8,710 nucleotides of DNA, from contig JAZDIT010000035.1 of the NCBI GenBank assembly GCA_043804755.1, forward strand, positions 1-8,710. The letters run 5' to 3'. Source of the DNA: JAZDIT01 sp043804755 (lineage in GTDB: Bacteria > Patescibacteriota > Minisyncoccia > Minisyncoccales > JAQTPW01). The position numbers were made by a program, and so were the translations under genes. The notes beneath the pieces were generated by a model. That model did no database searches. It had not been told where the DNA came from and saw only the letters and a program-made list of their open reading frames with translations. Position 1 is the stretch's first letter; every line of letters begins with the position of its first letter. Below are positions 1 to 6,783 of this stretch, in pieces.

Positions 1-390
1 ACAAAAGAACAAAATTGGGAATTTTTTGAAAAACTTCCGTCGGATTTAAAAGAGGCTATTTTTTCGATGGAAACAGCGGATAATATTTGGAATATCTGCG
101 AAAGAAACGGAGTGAACGAAGTATCGAAAGCCGCAAAAATCGTCGGTCAGATTTTGATTGGCACTCTTTCACCCAATGAACTTCAAGAAACACTTACTGA
201 AGAATTGCCGGCCGATCAAGAAACCGCCAGAAAGGTTACCCAGGAAGTCGGTCGTTATATATTCCTTCCGGTCAAATCCAGCCTTCAAAAAATATACAGT
301 GCCGGTGCTTCTTCTCTGCCAGAAACTCCAATTGAAGAAGTTATCAAAAAACCTTCTGGGCCAGATACATATCGCGAGACAATAGAGTAA
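1..390 (+). CDS. 3' end of a helical protein of unknown function upstream of prgI-like gene
   Basis: The reading frame is open from the first base of the window and ends at a TAA at 388-390, so this is the last 129 residues of a gene that starts outside. The ATG at 67 lies inside the frame (residue 23), and the coding-like text before it (FFEKLPSDLKEAIFS) makes it a poor start. The protein is acidic and predicted almost wholly helical, with no signal peptide or membrane segment. It has a motif-like LPSDLKEAIFS near the visible start and a segment with the flavour of IFLPVKSSLQKIY near residues 104-116. The last 25 residues are proline-rich and probably disordered. Proteins of this style are, from memory, common in Parcubacteria-type genomes next to PrgI/VirB4 genes, but I know no function. 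It lies 25 nt before the PrgI-like gene on the same strand, so it is probably co-transcribed with the secretion-like genes. It could be a cytoplasmic adaptor, but nothing in the sequence demonstrates that. Confidence 0.75.
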   Translation, partial: TKEQNWEFFEKLPSDLKEAIFSMETADNIWNICERNGVNEVSKAAKIVGQILIGTLSPNELQETLTEELPADQETARKVTQEVGRYIFLPVKSSLQKIYSAGASSLPETPIEEVIKKPSGPDTYRETIE

Positions 391-415
391 AAACTCTGCC
401 TTTAGCAGAAATAAA

Positions 416-841
416 ATGCGCTTTACAGTTCCACAATTCATCGAGCATGAACCGAAATTGTTTTTCGGCGTGACATTCAAGCAGACCGTCATCATCGGTT
501 TTGCCGTTGCGATTGCCCTCACTCTCTGGTTCCTTATAGGAGCGACCAATTTCTTTCTTTTTGTTTTCCTGACGATAGTTTTGGTGCTCAGCGCATTCGC
601 GTTCGCCTTCATAAGAATCAATGGAAGGCCCCTGCCGCTTCTTCTCGCAAAATTTATCAGCTTTTCGGCCGGCACAAAAATTTATCTCTGGAGAAGGAAA
701 GACACTCCACCGAAAATGATGAAAAGGGTTGCTCCGAAAGCAATCGAAACGGACGGTTTACCATCGCTGAAATTCGCGGAGAAAAGCCGTCTGAAAAAAT
801 TATCCACGCAGATTGAAACAAGATTAAACAATATTCACTAA
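416..841 (+). CDS. PrgI-family (VirB3-like) inner-membrane protein of a type IV secretion-like system
   Basis: 141 residues. The N-terminus MRFTVPQFIEHEPKLFFGVTF matches the usual opening of PrgI-family proteins (x-VPQ-x-I near the start, then a 'GxxTFKQ'-like segment at about residues 18-23). Two adjacent hydrophobic helices follow, at about residues 24-42 and 45-66, with a short turn between them. The conserved-looking NGRPL lies at 69-73 and a basic cytoplasmic tail (LWRRK at 91-95) completes the family layout. PrgI proteins correspond to VirB3 in Gram-positive-type T4SS: small bitopic or hairpin membrane proteins that work with the VirB4 ATPase at the inner-membrane platform. The gene lies two genes before VirB4, the expected order. 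The last 45 residues are basic and probably form a helix reaching the cytoplasm. The ATG at 416 is chosen because it places the VPQ motif at the N-terminus. No Shine-Dalgarno is visible before it. Confidence 0.88.
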   Translation: MRFTVPQFIEHEPKLFFGVTFKQTVIIGFAVAIALTLWFLIGATNFFLFVFLTIVLVLSAFAFAFIRINGRPLPLLLAKFISFSAGTKIYLWRRKDTPPKMMKRVAPKAIETDGLPSLKFAEKSRLKKLSTQIETRLNNIH

Positions 842-842
842 A

Positions 843-1493
843 ATGCCGAAATTATCAACACAAGATTTTTTGGAAATAGACCAGGTGCGAGAGGGAGTGA
901 TAATACTTAAAAACAAATCTCTGAGAGGAATTTTAATGGTGTCTTCTTTAAACCTGGCTTTGAAATCGGAAGATGAGCAAAACGCTACGATTTACGCATT
1001 TCAAAACTTCCTGAATTCTTTGGATTTTTCCTGCCAGATAGTCGTCCAGTCAAGAAGATTGAATATTACGGGCTATATCGAAAAACTGAAAGAATTGGAA
1101 ACAAAGCAGGATAATGAACTCTTGCGCCTCCAAACAACAAGCTACAGGGAATTTATAGAAGGAATTATCAGCGGAGGAGCGATTATGACGAAAAACTTTT
1201 TCGTCACCATACCATTTTATCTTTCGGAAAAAACTGCAGCCCCCGGGATATCGGGAGTGAGTGCCTTGCTGACTCCTCCCAAAATTCCCAACCTGACCGA
1301 GGCAGAATTCCAAAGGTGCAAAACTCAGTTATGGCAAAGAATGGAATTCCTGGCTTTGGGGCTGAGAAGATGCGGATTAAAAGCGATTCCTCTGACTACG
1401 CCGGAGATAATCGAGCTTTTCTGGAGCTTGCACCATCCGCAGGAAGCTGAAGTCGGCTTTTATCCCGAAGTTCCGCCGGAATTAATACAGTAA
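843..1493 (+). CDS. TraC-like domain protein (free-standing N-terminal part of VirB4/TraC)
   Basis: 216 residues, soluble, with no signal peptide or membrane helix. Recognisable stretches are REGVIILKNKSLRGILMVSS at residues 16-35, KSEDEQNA at 41-48, QIVVQSRRLNI at 65-75, KNFFVTIPFY at 117-126 and TTPEIIELFW at 185-194. This is the beta-rich N-terminal domain that in many conjugation ATPases (TraC/TraE/VirB4 types) is the front part of the ATPase chain or its partner. It contains no nucleotide-binding motif of its own. The gene begins one base after the stop of the PrgI-like gene and ends 17 nt before the ATPase gene, so the three are likely translated together. It probably docks the ATPase to the membrane platform, inferred from family and position. 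There is no internal break, so I read it as a genuine separate gene and not a frameshift fragment. Confidence 0.83.
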   Translation: MPKLSTQDFLEIDQVREGVIILKNKSLRGILMVSSLNLALKSEDEQNATIYAFQNFLNSLDFSCQIVVQSRRLNITGYIEKLKELETKQDNELLRLQTTSYREFIEGIISGGAIMTKNFFVTIPFYLSEKTAAPGISGVSALLTPPKIPNLTEAEFQRCKTQLWQRMEFLALGLRRCGLKAIPLTTPEIIELFWSLHHPQEAEVGFYPEVPPELIQ

Positions 1494-1510
1494 AATTTAG
1501 AAATTTTGAT

Positions 1511-3298
1511 ATGAAATTTCCATTGTGGAAAAAACAAAGAGAAATACCCGAAAAAATTTTTGAGGAAGACGTAATCCGGGCAACCGACATTATTGCCCCG
1601 TCTTCCATTGCCGTTTCTCCGAATAATCTGAAACTTGGCGAAAGGTTCGCCAAGAGCTTTTTTATTTTTTCTTACCCCAGAGAGCTGACTGCGGCCTGGC
1701 TGTCTCCAATTATCAATCTAGACGTCCCGATGGATATTTCCTTTTTCATTCATCCGCTGGAAACCGGCCAAATTTTGCGGAAACTGAGAAAAAGCGTCGC
1801 CGAAGTCCAGGTTGAAATCGAAACAAACCAGGAGAAAGGAATGATAAGAGACCCCGCACTGGAAGTGGCTTATCAGGACTTGGAAACATTGAGAGACCGG
1901 CTCCAAACGGCCCAGGAGAGAATGTTTAAACTCGGCCTTTATCTGACCGTCTATGCCGACAAAGAGGAAGAGCTGAGAGAAATTGAAAATTCTTTGAGAT
2001 CCATTCTTGAATCACGACTGATTTACATAAAACCCGCGCTATATCAGCAAAAAGAAGGGTTTATTTCGACATCTCCTTACGGGATTGACCAGCTGGCGGT
2101 TCACACATCAATTAATACAGAACCCCTGTCCAGCGCCTTTCCTTTTGTTTCTTTTGATCTTAGCTCCAACGAAGGAATTTTATACGGAATAAATATGCAT
2201 AACAGCTCCCTGATTTTATTTGACAGGTTCAGTCTGGAAAACGCCAATCTTTGCTGCTTTGGGGTCGCAGGCTCGGGGAAATCATATGCTTTGAAATTGG
2301 AAATCCTGCGCTACCTGATGCTTGGGGTGGATATTATCGTACTGGATCCGGAAAACGAATATAAAGCGCTTTCCGAGGCCGTCGGAGGATCTTTTATCAG
2401 TTTTTCTTTAGCTTCGGAAAATCATATAAATCCTTTTGATTTGCCCATGCCGCGTGAAGACGAAAAATCGGAAGACGTTTTAAGGTCAAGCGTCATTAAT
2501 CTGGTTGGTCTTCTCCGCATTATGCTGGGGGGACTGAATCCCGAGGAAGATGCAATAATAGACAGGGCATTGACCGAGACCTACTCGGCAAAAGACATTT
2601 CTCACGAAACAGATCCATCGACATGGCGGGAAAGAATTCCGATAATGGAAGATTTTGAATCTGTCCTGGAAAGCATGGAGGGCGGAGAATCGCTGGTAAG
2701 GAGAGTAAGGAAATTCACAAAGGGAACTTTCGCCCAATTCTTCAACCAAAGAACGAACATCTCGGTAGATAAACAGTTTGTGACCTTCGGAATAAGGGAT
2801 ATGGAAGACGAACTTCGTCCGATGGCGATGTTCATCATAATGCGGTATATCTGGAATAAGGTGAGATCGGAAATGAAAAAAAGAATCCTGGTCGTCGATG
2901 AAGCGTGGTGGCTTATGCAAAGCCCTGACGGAGCTTCATTTTTGTTCGGTATAGTAAAAAGATGCAGAAAATACTGGCTGGGAGTCACGACCATCACTCA
3001 GGATATCAACGACTTCATGAAATCGGATTACGGAAAACCGATAATCACCAACTCCTCGCTGTTGTTACTGATGAAACAATCTCCGGCAACCATAGAAGTG
3101 GTCCAAAAGACTTTCAATCTGACCGAATATGAAAAAATGGCGCTTCTGGAATCGGGCATAGGCGAGGGAATCTTTTTTGCCGGCCAAAAACACGTCCAAA
3201 TGAGAGTTGTCGGTTCATATACCGAAGACCAGATAATTACCACAAATCCCGAGGAAGTCGTAAAGATAAAAATGGCAAAGCAGCAATTAACCGAATAA
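1511..3298 (+). CDS. virB4: VirB4-type secretion/pilus ATPase
   Basis: 595 residues, cytoplasmic, no membrane segment. Residues about 26-240 match the VirB4 N-lobe (KLGERFAKSFFIFSYPREL at 41-59, FFIHPLETGQILRKLRK at 78-94) and include a charged helical stretch at about 94-170. The ATPase core follows. Walker A is GVAGSGKS at 251-258, then VLDPENEYKAL at 277-287. A basic stretch SLVRRVRKFTKGTFAQFFN lies at 394-412. Walker B is RILVVDEAWWLM at 458-469 with D463/E464, and the TQDINDF glutamine motif is at 496-502. All key residues are present, so an active hexameric ATPase is expected. VirB4 proteins power substrate transfer and pilin extraction or assembly from the inner membrane. The symbol is used at family level only. 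The chain is shorter than a one-piece VirB4 because the foremost domain is encoded by the preceding gene. HerA/FtsK-type ATPases were considered, but the N-lobe and neighbours favour VirB4. Confidence 0.93.
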   Translation: MKFPLWKKQREIPEKIFEEDVIRATDIIAPSSIAVSPNNLKLGERFAKSFFIFSYPRELTAAWLSPIINLDVPMDISFFIHPLETGQILRKLRKSVAEVQVEIETNQEKGMIRDPALEVAYQDLETLRDRLQTAQERMFKLGLYLTVYADKEEELREIENSLRSILESRLIYIKPALYQQKEGFISTSPYGIDQLAVHTSINTEPLSSAFPFVSFDLSSNEGILYGINMHNSSLILFDRFSLENANLCCFGVAGSGKSYALKLEILRYLMLGVDIIVLDPENEYKALSEAVGGSFISFSLASENHINPFDLPMPREDEKSEDVLRSSVINLVGLLRIMLGGLNPEEDAIIDRALTETYSAKDISHETDPSTWRERIPIMEDFESVLESMEGGESLVRRVRKFTKGTFAQFFNQRTNISVDKQFVTFGIRDMEDELRPMAMFIIMRYIWNKVRSEMKKRILVVDEAWWLMQSPDGASFLFGIVKRCRKYWLGVTTITQDINDFMKSDYGKPIITNSSLLLLMKQSPATIEVVQKTFNLTEYEKMALLESGIGEGIFFAGQKHVQMRVVGSYTEDQIITTNPEEVVKIKMAKQQLTE

Positions 3299-3300
3299 GA

Positions 3301-3777
3301 ATGGAAGAAGAATCAGAAGAACAAATTGATACCGAACCGGAAGAAACAGACATGCCGGAAACCGAAACAACCGAGGCAGCTCCCGCAAATGGAACTGCCG
3401 TTTCTTCTAATACTCCTCAGCAAATAAAAACTCCCGAAGCAGAAGTGCCGCAGACCAATGCTCCGCAGGCCAACGCTCCGATTAAAAAAGGTAAAAAACT
3501 CGGCGGAAGAATAAACAAAATTCCTACCAAAGTTTTGTTCGGTCCCGGCGGAGTCGTTTTGATATTCGCCGCCTTGCTTATGGAAATGATTGATTGGATA
3601 CCCATCCCAGGATTAGATTCATTGACTTGGGAATTGATAATCGAAGCTGTTTTTTGTGCACTTTTAGCAGTCATCGCCGGAGTGTCTTTTACGTCGATGA
3701 TAATTCCCTTGATCATAGAACGAATACCTATTATAAGCGACATCATCCCAAGTTTTCTTATACGCCTTTTTATGTAA
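3301..3777 (+). CDS. Small protein with acidic disordered N-terminus and two C-terminal membrane segments
   Basis: 158 residues, family not recognised. Residues 1-30 are very acidic (E/D/T/P-rich). Residues 31-60 are low complexity, rich in P, A, T, Q and N, with a near-repeat (QTNAP then QANAP at 51-60). A basic patch (KKGKK, then GGRINK) covers about 62-73. Two hydrophobic stretches follow at about 79-99 (GPGGVVLIFAALLMEMIDWI) and 111-136, and the C-terminus (ERIPIISDIIPSFLIRLFM) is hydrophobic and possibly amphipathic. With no signal peptide, the acidic tail most likely sits in the cytoplasm and the basic patch marks the membrane edge. It starts 2 nt after the VirB4 stop and lies just before the pilin-domain genes, so it probably belongs to the same apparatus. 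It might be a small platform subunit or an adaptor between the ATPase and the pilin-like proteins; this is inference from position. A large N-terminal extension of the next gene read across it is not credible. Confidence 0.75.
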   Translation: MEEESEEQIDTEPEETDMPETETTEAAPANGTAVSSNTPQQIKTPEAEVPQTNAPQANAPIKKGKKLGGRINKIPTKVLFGPGGVVLIFAALLMEMIDWIPIPGLDSLTWELIIEAVFCALLAVIAGVSFTSMIIPLIIERIPIISDIIPSFLIRLFM

Positions 3778-3794
3778 ACAGAATTTTATTTTCT

Positions 3795-5678
3795 ATGTTT
3801 AAAAAAAGAAAATTTCTTTTAACCTTTCTGATAACCCTGACCATTGGCCTGGGAATTAATTTTGTCTTAGCCGAAGAAAGACAACTGGAAACGGACTATC
3901 CTTCTGCGGGTGGATTTACCTTGGAAACCGTTGGAGGAACAAGCATCCCTAATTACGTAAAATATATTTTTAATTTTGCCGTAGGAATAGTAGGTTTGGT
4001 AGCTTTCGGAATGATAATCGCCGGCGGAATCGGATATCTAACTTCCTCCGGGAACCCCGGAAAATTAAAACAAGCAAAAGACCGGATATTTAGCGCAATT
4101 TTAGGAGCGATAATCCTTCTTTCTTCTTATATAATTTTGACAACCATTAATCCGCAGCTGGTGGTTTTCAAAACAGGGGGGATAATGGCTTCTCTTCCTG
4201 TAGCAACTACAACTCCCAACGCCCTCAATCAAATTAACAGTTCCATACATGTTGAATTGCCGCCAGGACCGATAATTGAAGAACGGATTTTTGCTCCAAG
4301 CAAATTGGCTAGAATTAAATCTATTTCCGACGAAACTTTATCAACAGCCACATCAAGCGTCGAAAATATCGAAGAGCTTGAATCTTTAGTAAAGGAGGGG
4401 TGTAAATGCGAAGATGAGAGCATAATACCCTGCCCATGCGAAAACACAGACGGATGTGTACTGGTCGGGGAAGAAGACTGCGCCCAATATGATGAAACCG
4501 ATCCGGATGAATGTTTACTCCCAATAACCGTTTACAGATGTGAAAAATCGGAGGAGATGGAGGATCCGTGTAAGTGTCCCGGTTGCGGCGGCGCGAATTC
4601 CGATCCCTGCAGCAGCGTCCGTGGAGAAATAGAGGAAGTCAAAGAAAAAGACCACTCCAATATTGAAACTTTCCTTTTACTGCAGAAGAAAACTAAAGAA
4701 AAAATAAGACAGCTGGATATTGAAATCGATGAGCTAAAAAAATCTCTTCAGTTAATGAATGACTGCCCTTTGTGGGGAATAGTCAGTATGGATGAATTTT
4801 TGAGCATGAAAGACTATTATGCAAAAAATGACTGGAAATTGAAAAAGATACCTTATTGGGAAGATATCAACGCGAAGAGAAACGCCGCCACCTTTTACTG
4901 CTCAATCGGCGGAACGAATGAAGCCTTTATCGACACGAATGCGGGCATCACCTCTTCAGATTTGGAAGAAATATCCGAGGGGTTCAACGAATATATGGAA
5001 AATGCGGGTTCAAGCACCGACCCGACATTAAGTTGTTTCCAACCGATCCCGATTGGAGAAGTTTTTGATGAAGCGGCGACGACAGCTTACAAATTGGTCG
5101 GAAAACTCGAGGAATTGCTGGAAAAAAATGAACAGGCTGTAATTGATATTGATAATGTCCACCAATCCATAAGTCAATGTACGGCGGCCAATTGCAGCGC
5201 GGAATGTGAATGTAACCTTAAGGAAGATAACGCCTGTATTTGCGAAAAGCCCGAAAGATGCTCGGGGACGCCTTGTTCGGTTGATACGGGTCCGATCAAA
5301 GAAACCGCAAAAGCCATAGAGAAAATTCGAGAGGAAATCTATAAAATTATAGATGGAGAATGGCCGCCGATTTTAGATGATCTGAATGAAACGAAAAAAA
5401 CCATCCCCCTTTGCACTTCCGATAATACCGAGGCGCCGAGTTGGCTGTTATTGGATTGCGAGAGAACCGTAGGAAATTTGAATCTCGGGGGAAAAAAGAT
5501 TGATGATGTCGAAAAATGCAAATGTAAAAATTCGGGAACTGACCAAAATGGGAAATCGTGCGCCGGAGTATTTGATAATTTGAAGGAATACGAATGCCAA
5601 GTTTTCAAGGGCGAAGGAAACGACCCGATTAACACGTGTTATATATACAATTTTTATTGTTGCCGGGCGAAAGAATAA
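3795..5678 (+). CDS. T4SS pilin-domain protein with long cysteine-rich, coiled-coil extension (paralogue A)
   Basis: 627 residues. The start is the ATG at 3795, which gives a basic-then-hydrophobic signal peptide (KKRK, hydrophobic to A26) and likely cleavage at VLA|EERQ. An upstream in-frame ATG at 3594 would overlap the preceding gene by 184 nt and bury the signal peptide. The mature N-terminus has LETDYP at 31-36. Membrane helices lie at about 54-83 and 99-118, joined by a loop with SSGNP (84-88), and the module ends LTTINPQLVVF (115-125). This matches the VirB2-like 'T4SS pilin' module of CPR bacteria. The remaining 500 residues are outside any family I know. They hold 32 cysteines (203-623, none earlier) in three groups (203-272, 462-494, 540-623), with only three in the gap between the first two groups (324, 369, 414). 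Helical, probably coiled-coil stretches lie at about 275-322, 428-462 and 500-535. The part after the membrane module is likely extracytoplasmic and disulfide-bonded or metal-binding; this is inferred from composition. Confidence 0.85.
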   Translation: MFKKRKFLLTFLITLTIGLGINFVLAEERQLETDYPSAGGFTLETVGGTSIPNYVKYIFNFAVGIVGLVAFGMIIAGGIGYLTSSGNPGKLKQAKDRIFSAILGAIILLSSYIILTTINPQLVVFKTGGIMASLPVATTTPNALNQINSSIHVELPPGPIIEERIFAPSKLARIKSISDETLSTATSSVENIEELESLVKEGCKCEDESIIPCPCENTDGCVLVGEEDCAQYDETDPDECLLPITVYRCEKSEEMEDPCKCPGCGGANSDPCSSVRGEIEEVKEKDHSNIETFLLLQKKTKEKIRQLDIEIDELKKSLQLMNDCPLWGIVSMDEFLSMKDYYAKNDWKLKKIPYWEDINAKRNAATFYCSIGGTNEAFIDTNAGITSSDLEEISEGFNEYMENAGSSTDPTLSCFQPIPIGEVFDEAATTAYKLVGKLEELLEKNEQAVIDIDNVHQSISQCTAANCSAECECNLKEDNACICEKPERCSGTPCSVDTGPIKETAKAIEKIREEIYKIIDGEWPPILDDLNETKKTIPLCTSDNTEAPSWLLLDCERTVGNLNLGGKKIDDVEKCKCKNSGTDQNGKSCAGVFDNLKEYECQVFKGEGNDPINTCYIYNFYCCRAKE

Positions 5679-5679
5679 C

Positions 5680-6780
5680 ATGAAAAAAGTTATCTTTATT
5701 TCCTTAATTATTACTTTCTTATGCATCGCGGTTTTTATATCTGCCGAAGACAGACCTCTTGAGGTCGATTATCCGAAAGTACCCGGTTTGGATATTATAC
5801 CGACAACGGTCGGGCAAAGCGATAATTTGGGGTTCTATGCCAAATACATTTTTAATTTCGGCATCGGCATCGTGGGGCTGGTGGGATTCGGAGTTTTGCT
5901 GGCGGGAGGAATAAAATATCTGACTTCCGCCGCCAATCCAACGGCAATAAAATCGGCCAAGGACCAGATGCGCTCATCATTTCTTGGGATTTTACTGCTG
6001 CTCTTTTCATACCTGATTCTAACAACCATAAATCCCCAATTGGTTATGTTTGATGTTGCTGGTTTGCCCAAGATCCCTATCGCCACAAAAGATACTCCTC
6101 CAACTTTCGCTTCCCCTGATATTTTGGTTAGGATAAAAATGATAGCCCAAACAGTCGACAACCTTTCTGCCGATATCCAAACGTTAAGCGAGGAACTAAC
6201 TATTTTAGTTGAGAGTTGCGACTGTGGGAATACCGTTCCCGAATGTGACTGTAAAGCTTTGAGTTGCCAGCCCGTTCGTTGCTATGAAACTCCCGGCATG
6301 CAGCTTTGTCCTCGAGAAGCAATTGAAAAAAAACAGAGGGAACTCATCGAAAAAATTGATGAAATTGATTATTACCGCTTGCGAATAATTTCAGAAAAGG
6401 AAGATTTGGATCCGGAACTGCAAAGGATACCAAAGGAAAATTCAGCCAAATTGAAAAATGCGCTCAATAGTCTTATTATATTAATAAAGGGAACTGCTGA
6501 GAGCAAAGGTATTGTTGATTATTCAAGGGAGTTCGTAAAACTTCCCGATGAGTGTTCTGTCACCCCTTGCCGAGCCACTTGTGACCCTAATTCTCATTGT
6601 ACTGTTGACTGTGATTTCTACGCACCGGGAAATAATAATTTAAGCGGCTGTGTTCCGGATGTTTGTATCGGAGGAAATCCCTGCCCGATGGGAAAAATCA
6701 ACGCACTCCTACAAAAAATAAGAGAAGCCAGAAGTAAAATCAATCTGCCGGTACAGGAGATAATAAATATTTTATCATAA
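5680..6780 (+). CDS. T4SS pilin-domain protein with cysteine-rich extension (paralogue B)
   Basis: 366 residues, beginning 1 nt after the previous stop. Signal peptide to A22 (ISA|EDRP), then LEVDYP at 27-32, membrane helices at about 53-82 and 100-118, a SAANP loop (83-87) and LTTINPQLVMF at 114-124. It therefore has the same N-terminal module as its two neighbours. The C-terminal part is a shorter relative of that in paralogue A. SPDILVRIK (145-153) lines up with APSKLARIK there, EEL-x-x-LV leads into a CxC (180, 182), a helical probable coiled coil follows at about 211-280, and then a second cysteine group. There are 15 cysteines outside the signal peptide: seven at 180-210 and eight at 292-335. 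The end (about 338-366) is helical and resembles the helix after the second cysteine group of A. Probably a membrane-anchored or assembled surface subunit. The role of the extension is unknown. Pilin-module assignment is firm, function of the whole protein is not. Confidence 0.85.
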   Translation: MKKVIFISLIITFLCIAVFISAEDRPLEVDYPKVPGLDIIPTTVGQSDNLGFYAKYIFNFGIGIVGLVGFGVLLAGGIKYLTSAANPTAIKSAKDQMRSSFLGILLLLFSYLILTTINPQLVMFDVAGLPKIPIATKDTPPTFASPDILVRIKMIAQTVDNLSADIQTLSEELTILVESCDCGNTVPECDCKALSCQPVRCYETPGMQLCPREAIEKKQRELIEKIDEIDYYRLRIISEKEDLDPELQRIPKENSAKLKNALNSLIILIKGTAESKGIVDYSREFVKLPDECSVTPCRATCDPNSHCTVDCDFYAPGNNNLSGCVPDVCIGGNPCPMGKINALLQKIREARSKINLPVQEIINILS

Positions 6781-6783
6781 TCT

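Noticed and set aside
395..409. Small inverted repeat TCTGC-N5-GCAGA before the PrgI-like gene
   Set aside because: A 5-bp stem without a T-run is too weak for a terminator and has no other regulatory hallmark; chance occurrence is likely.
169..675. 168-codon minus-strand open frame across the first gene and the PrgI-like gene
   Set aside because: It runs antisense to two supported genes, crosses their boundary and shows no domain or sensible composition.
2486..2997. Two long minus-strand open frames (144 and 131 codons) inside virB4
   Set aside because: They lie antisense to the strongly supported ATPase core, including Walker B, have no family likeness and overlap each other in different frames; they are shadows of its codon pattern.
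3594..3794. In-frame upstream ATG that would lengthen pilin paralogue A by 67 residues
   Set aside because: It overlaps the preceding gene by 184 nt in another frame, its translation is unlike protein, and it would hide the signal peptide that all three paralogues share at the N-terminus.
4391..4408. SD-like AAAGGAGGGG followed by ATG at 4406 inside paralogue A
   Set aside because: The ATG opens a frame that stops after three codons, and the purine run is explained by the V-K-E-G codons of the real gene.
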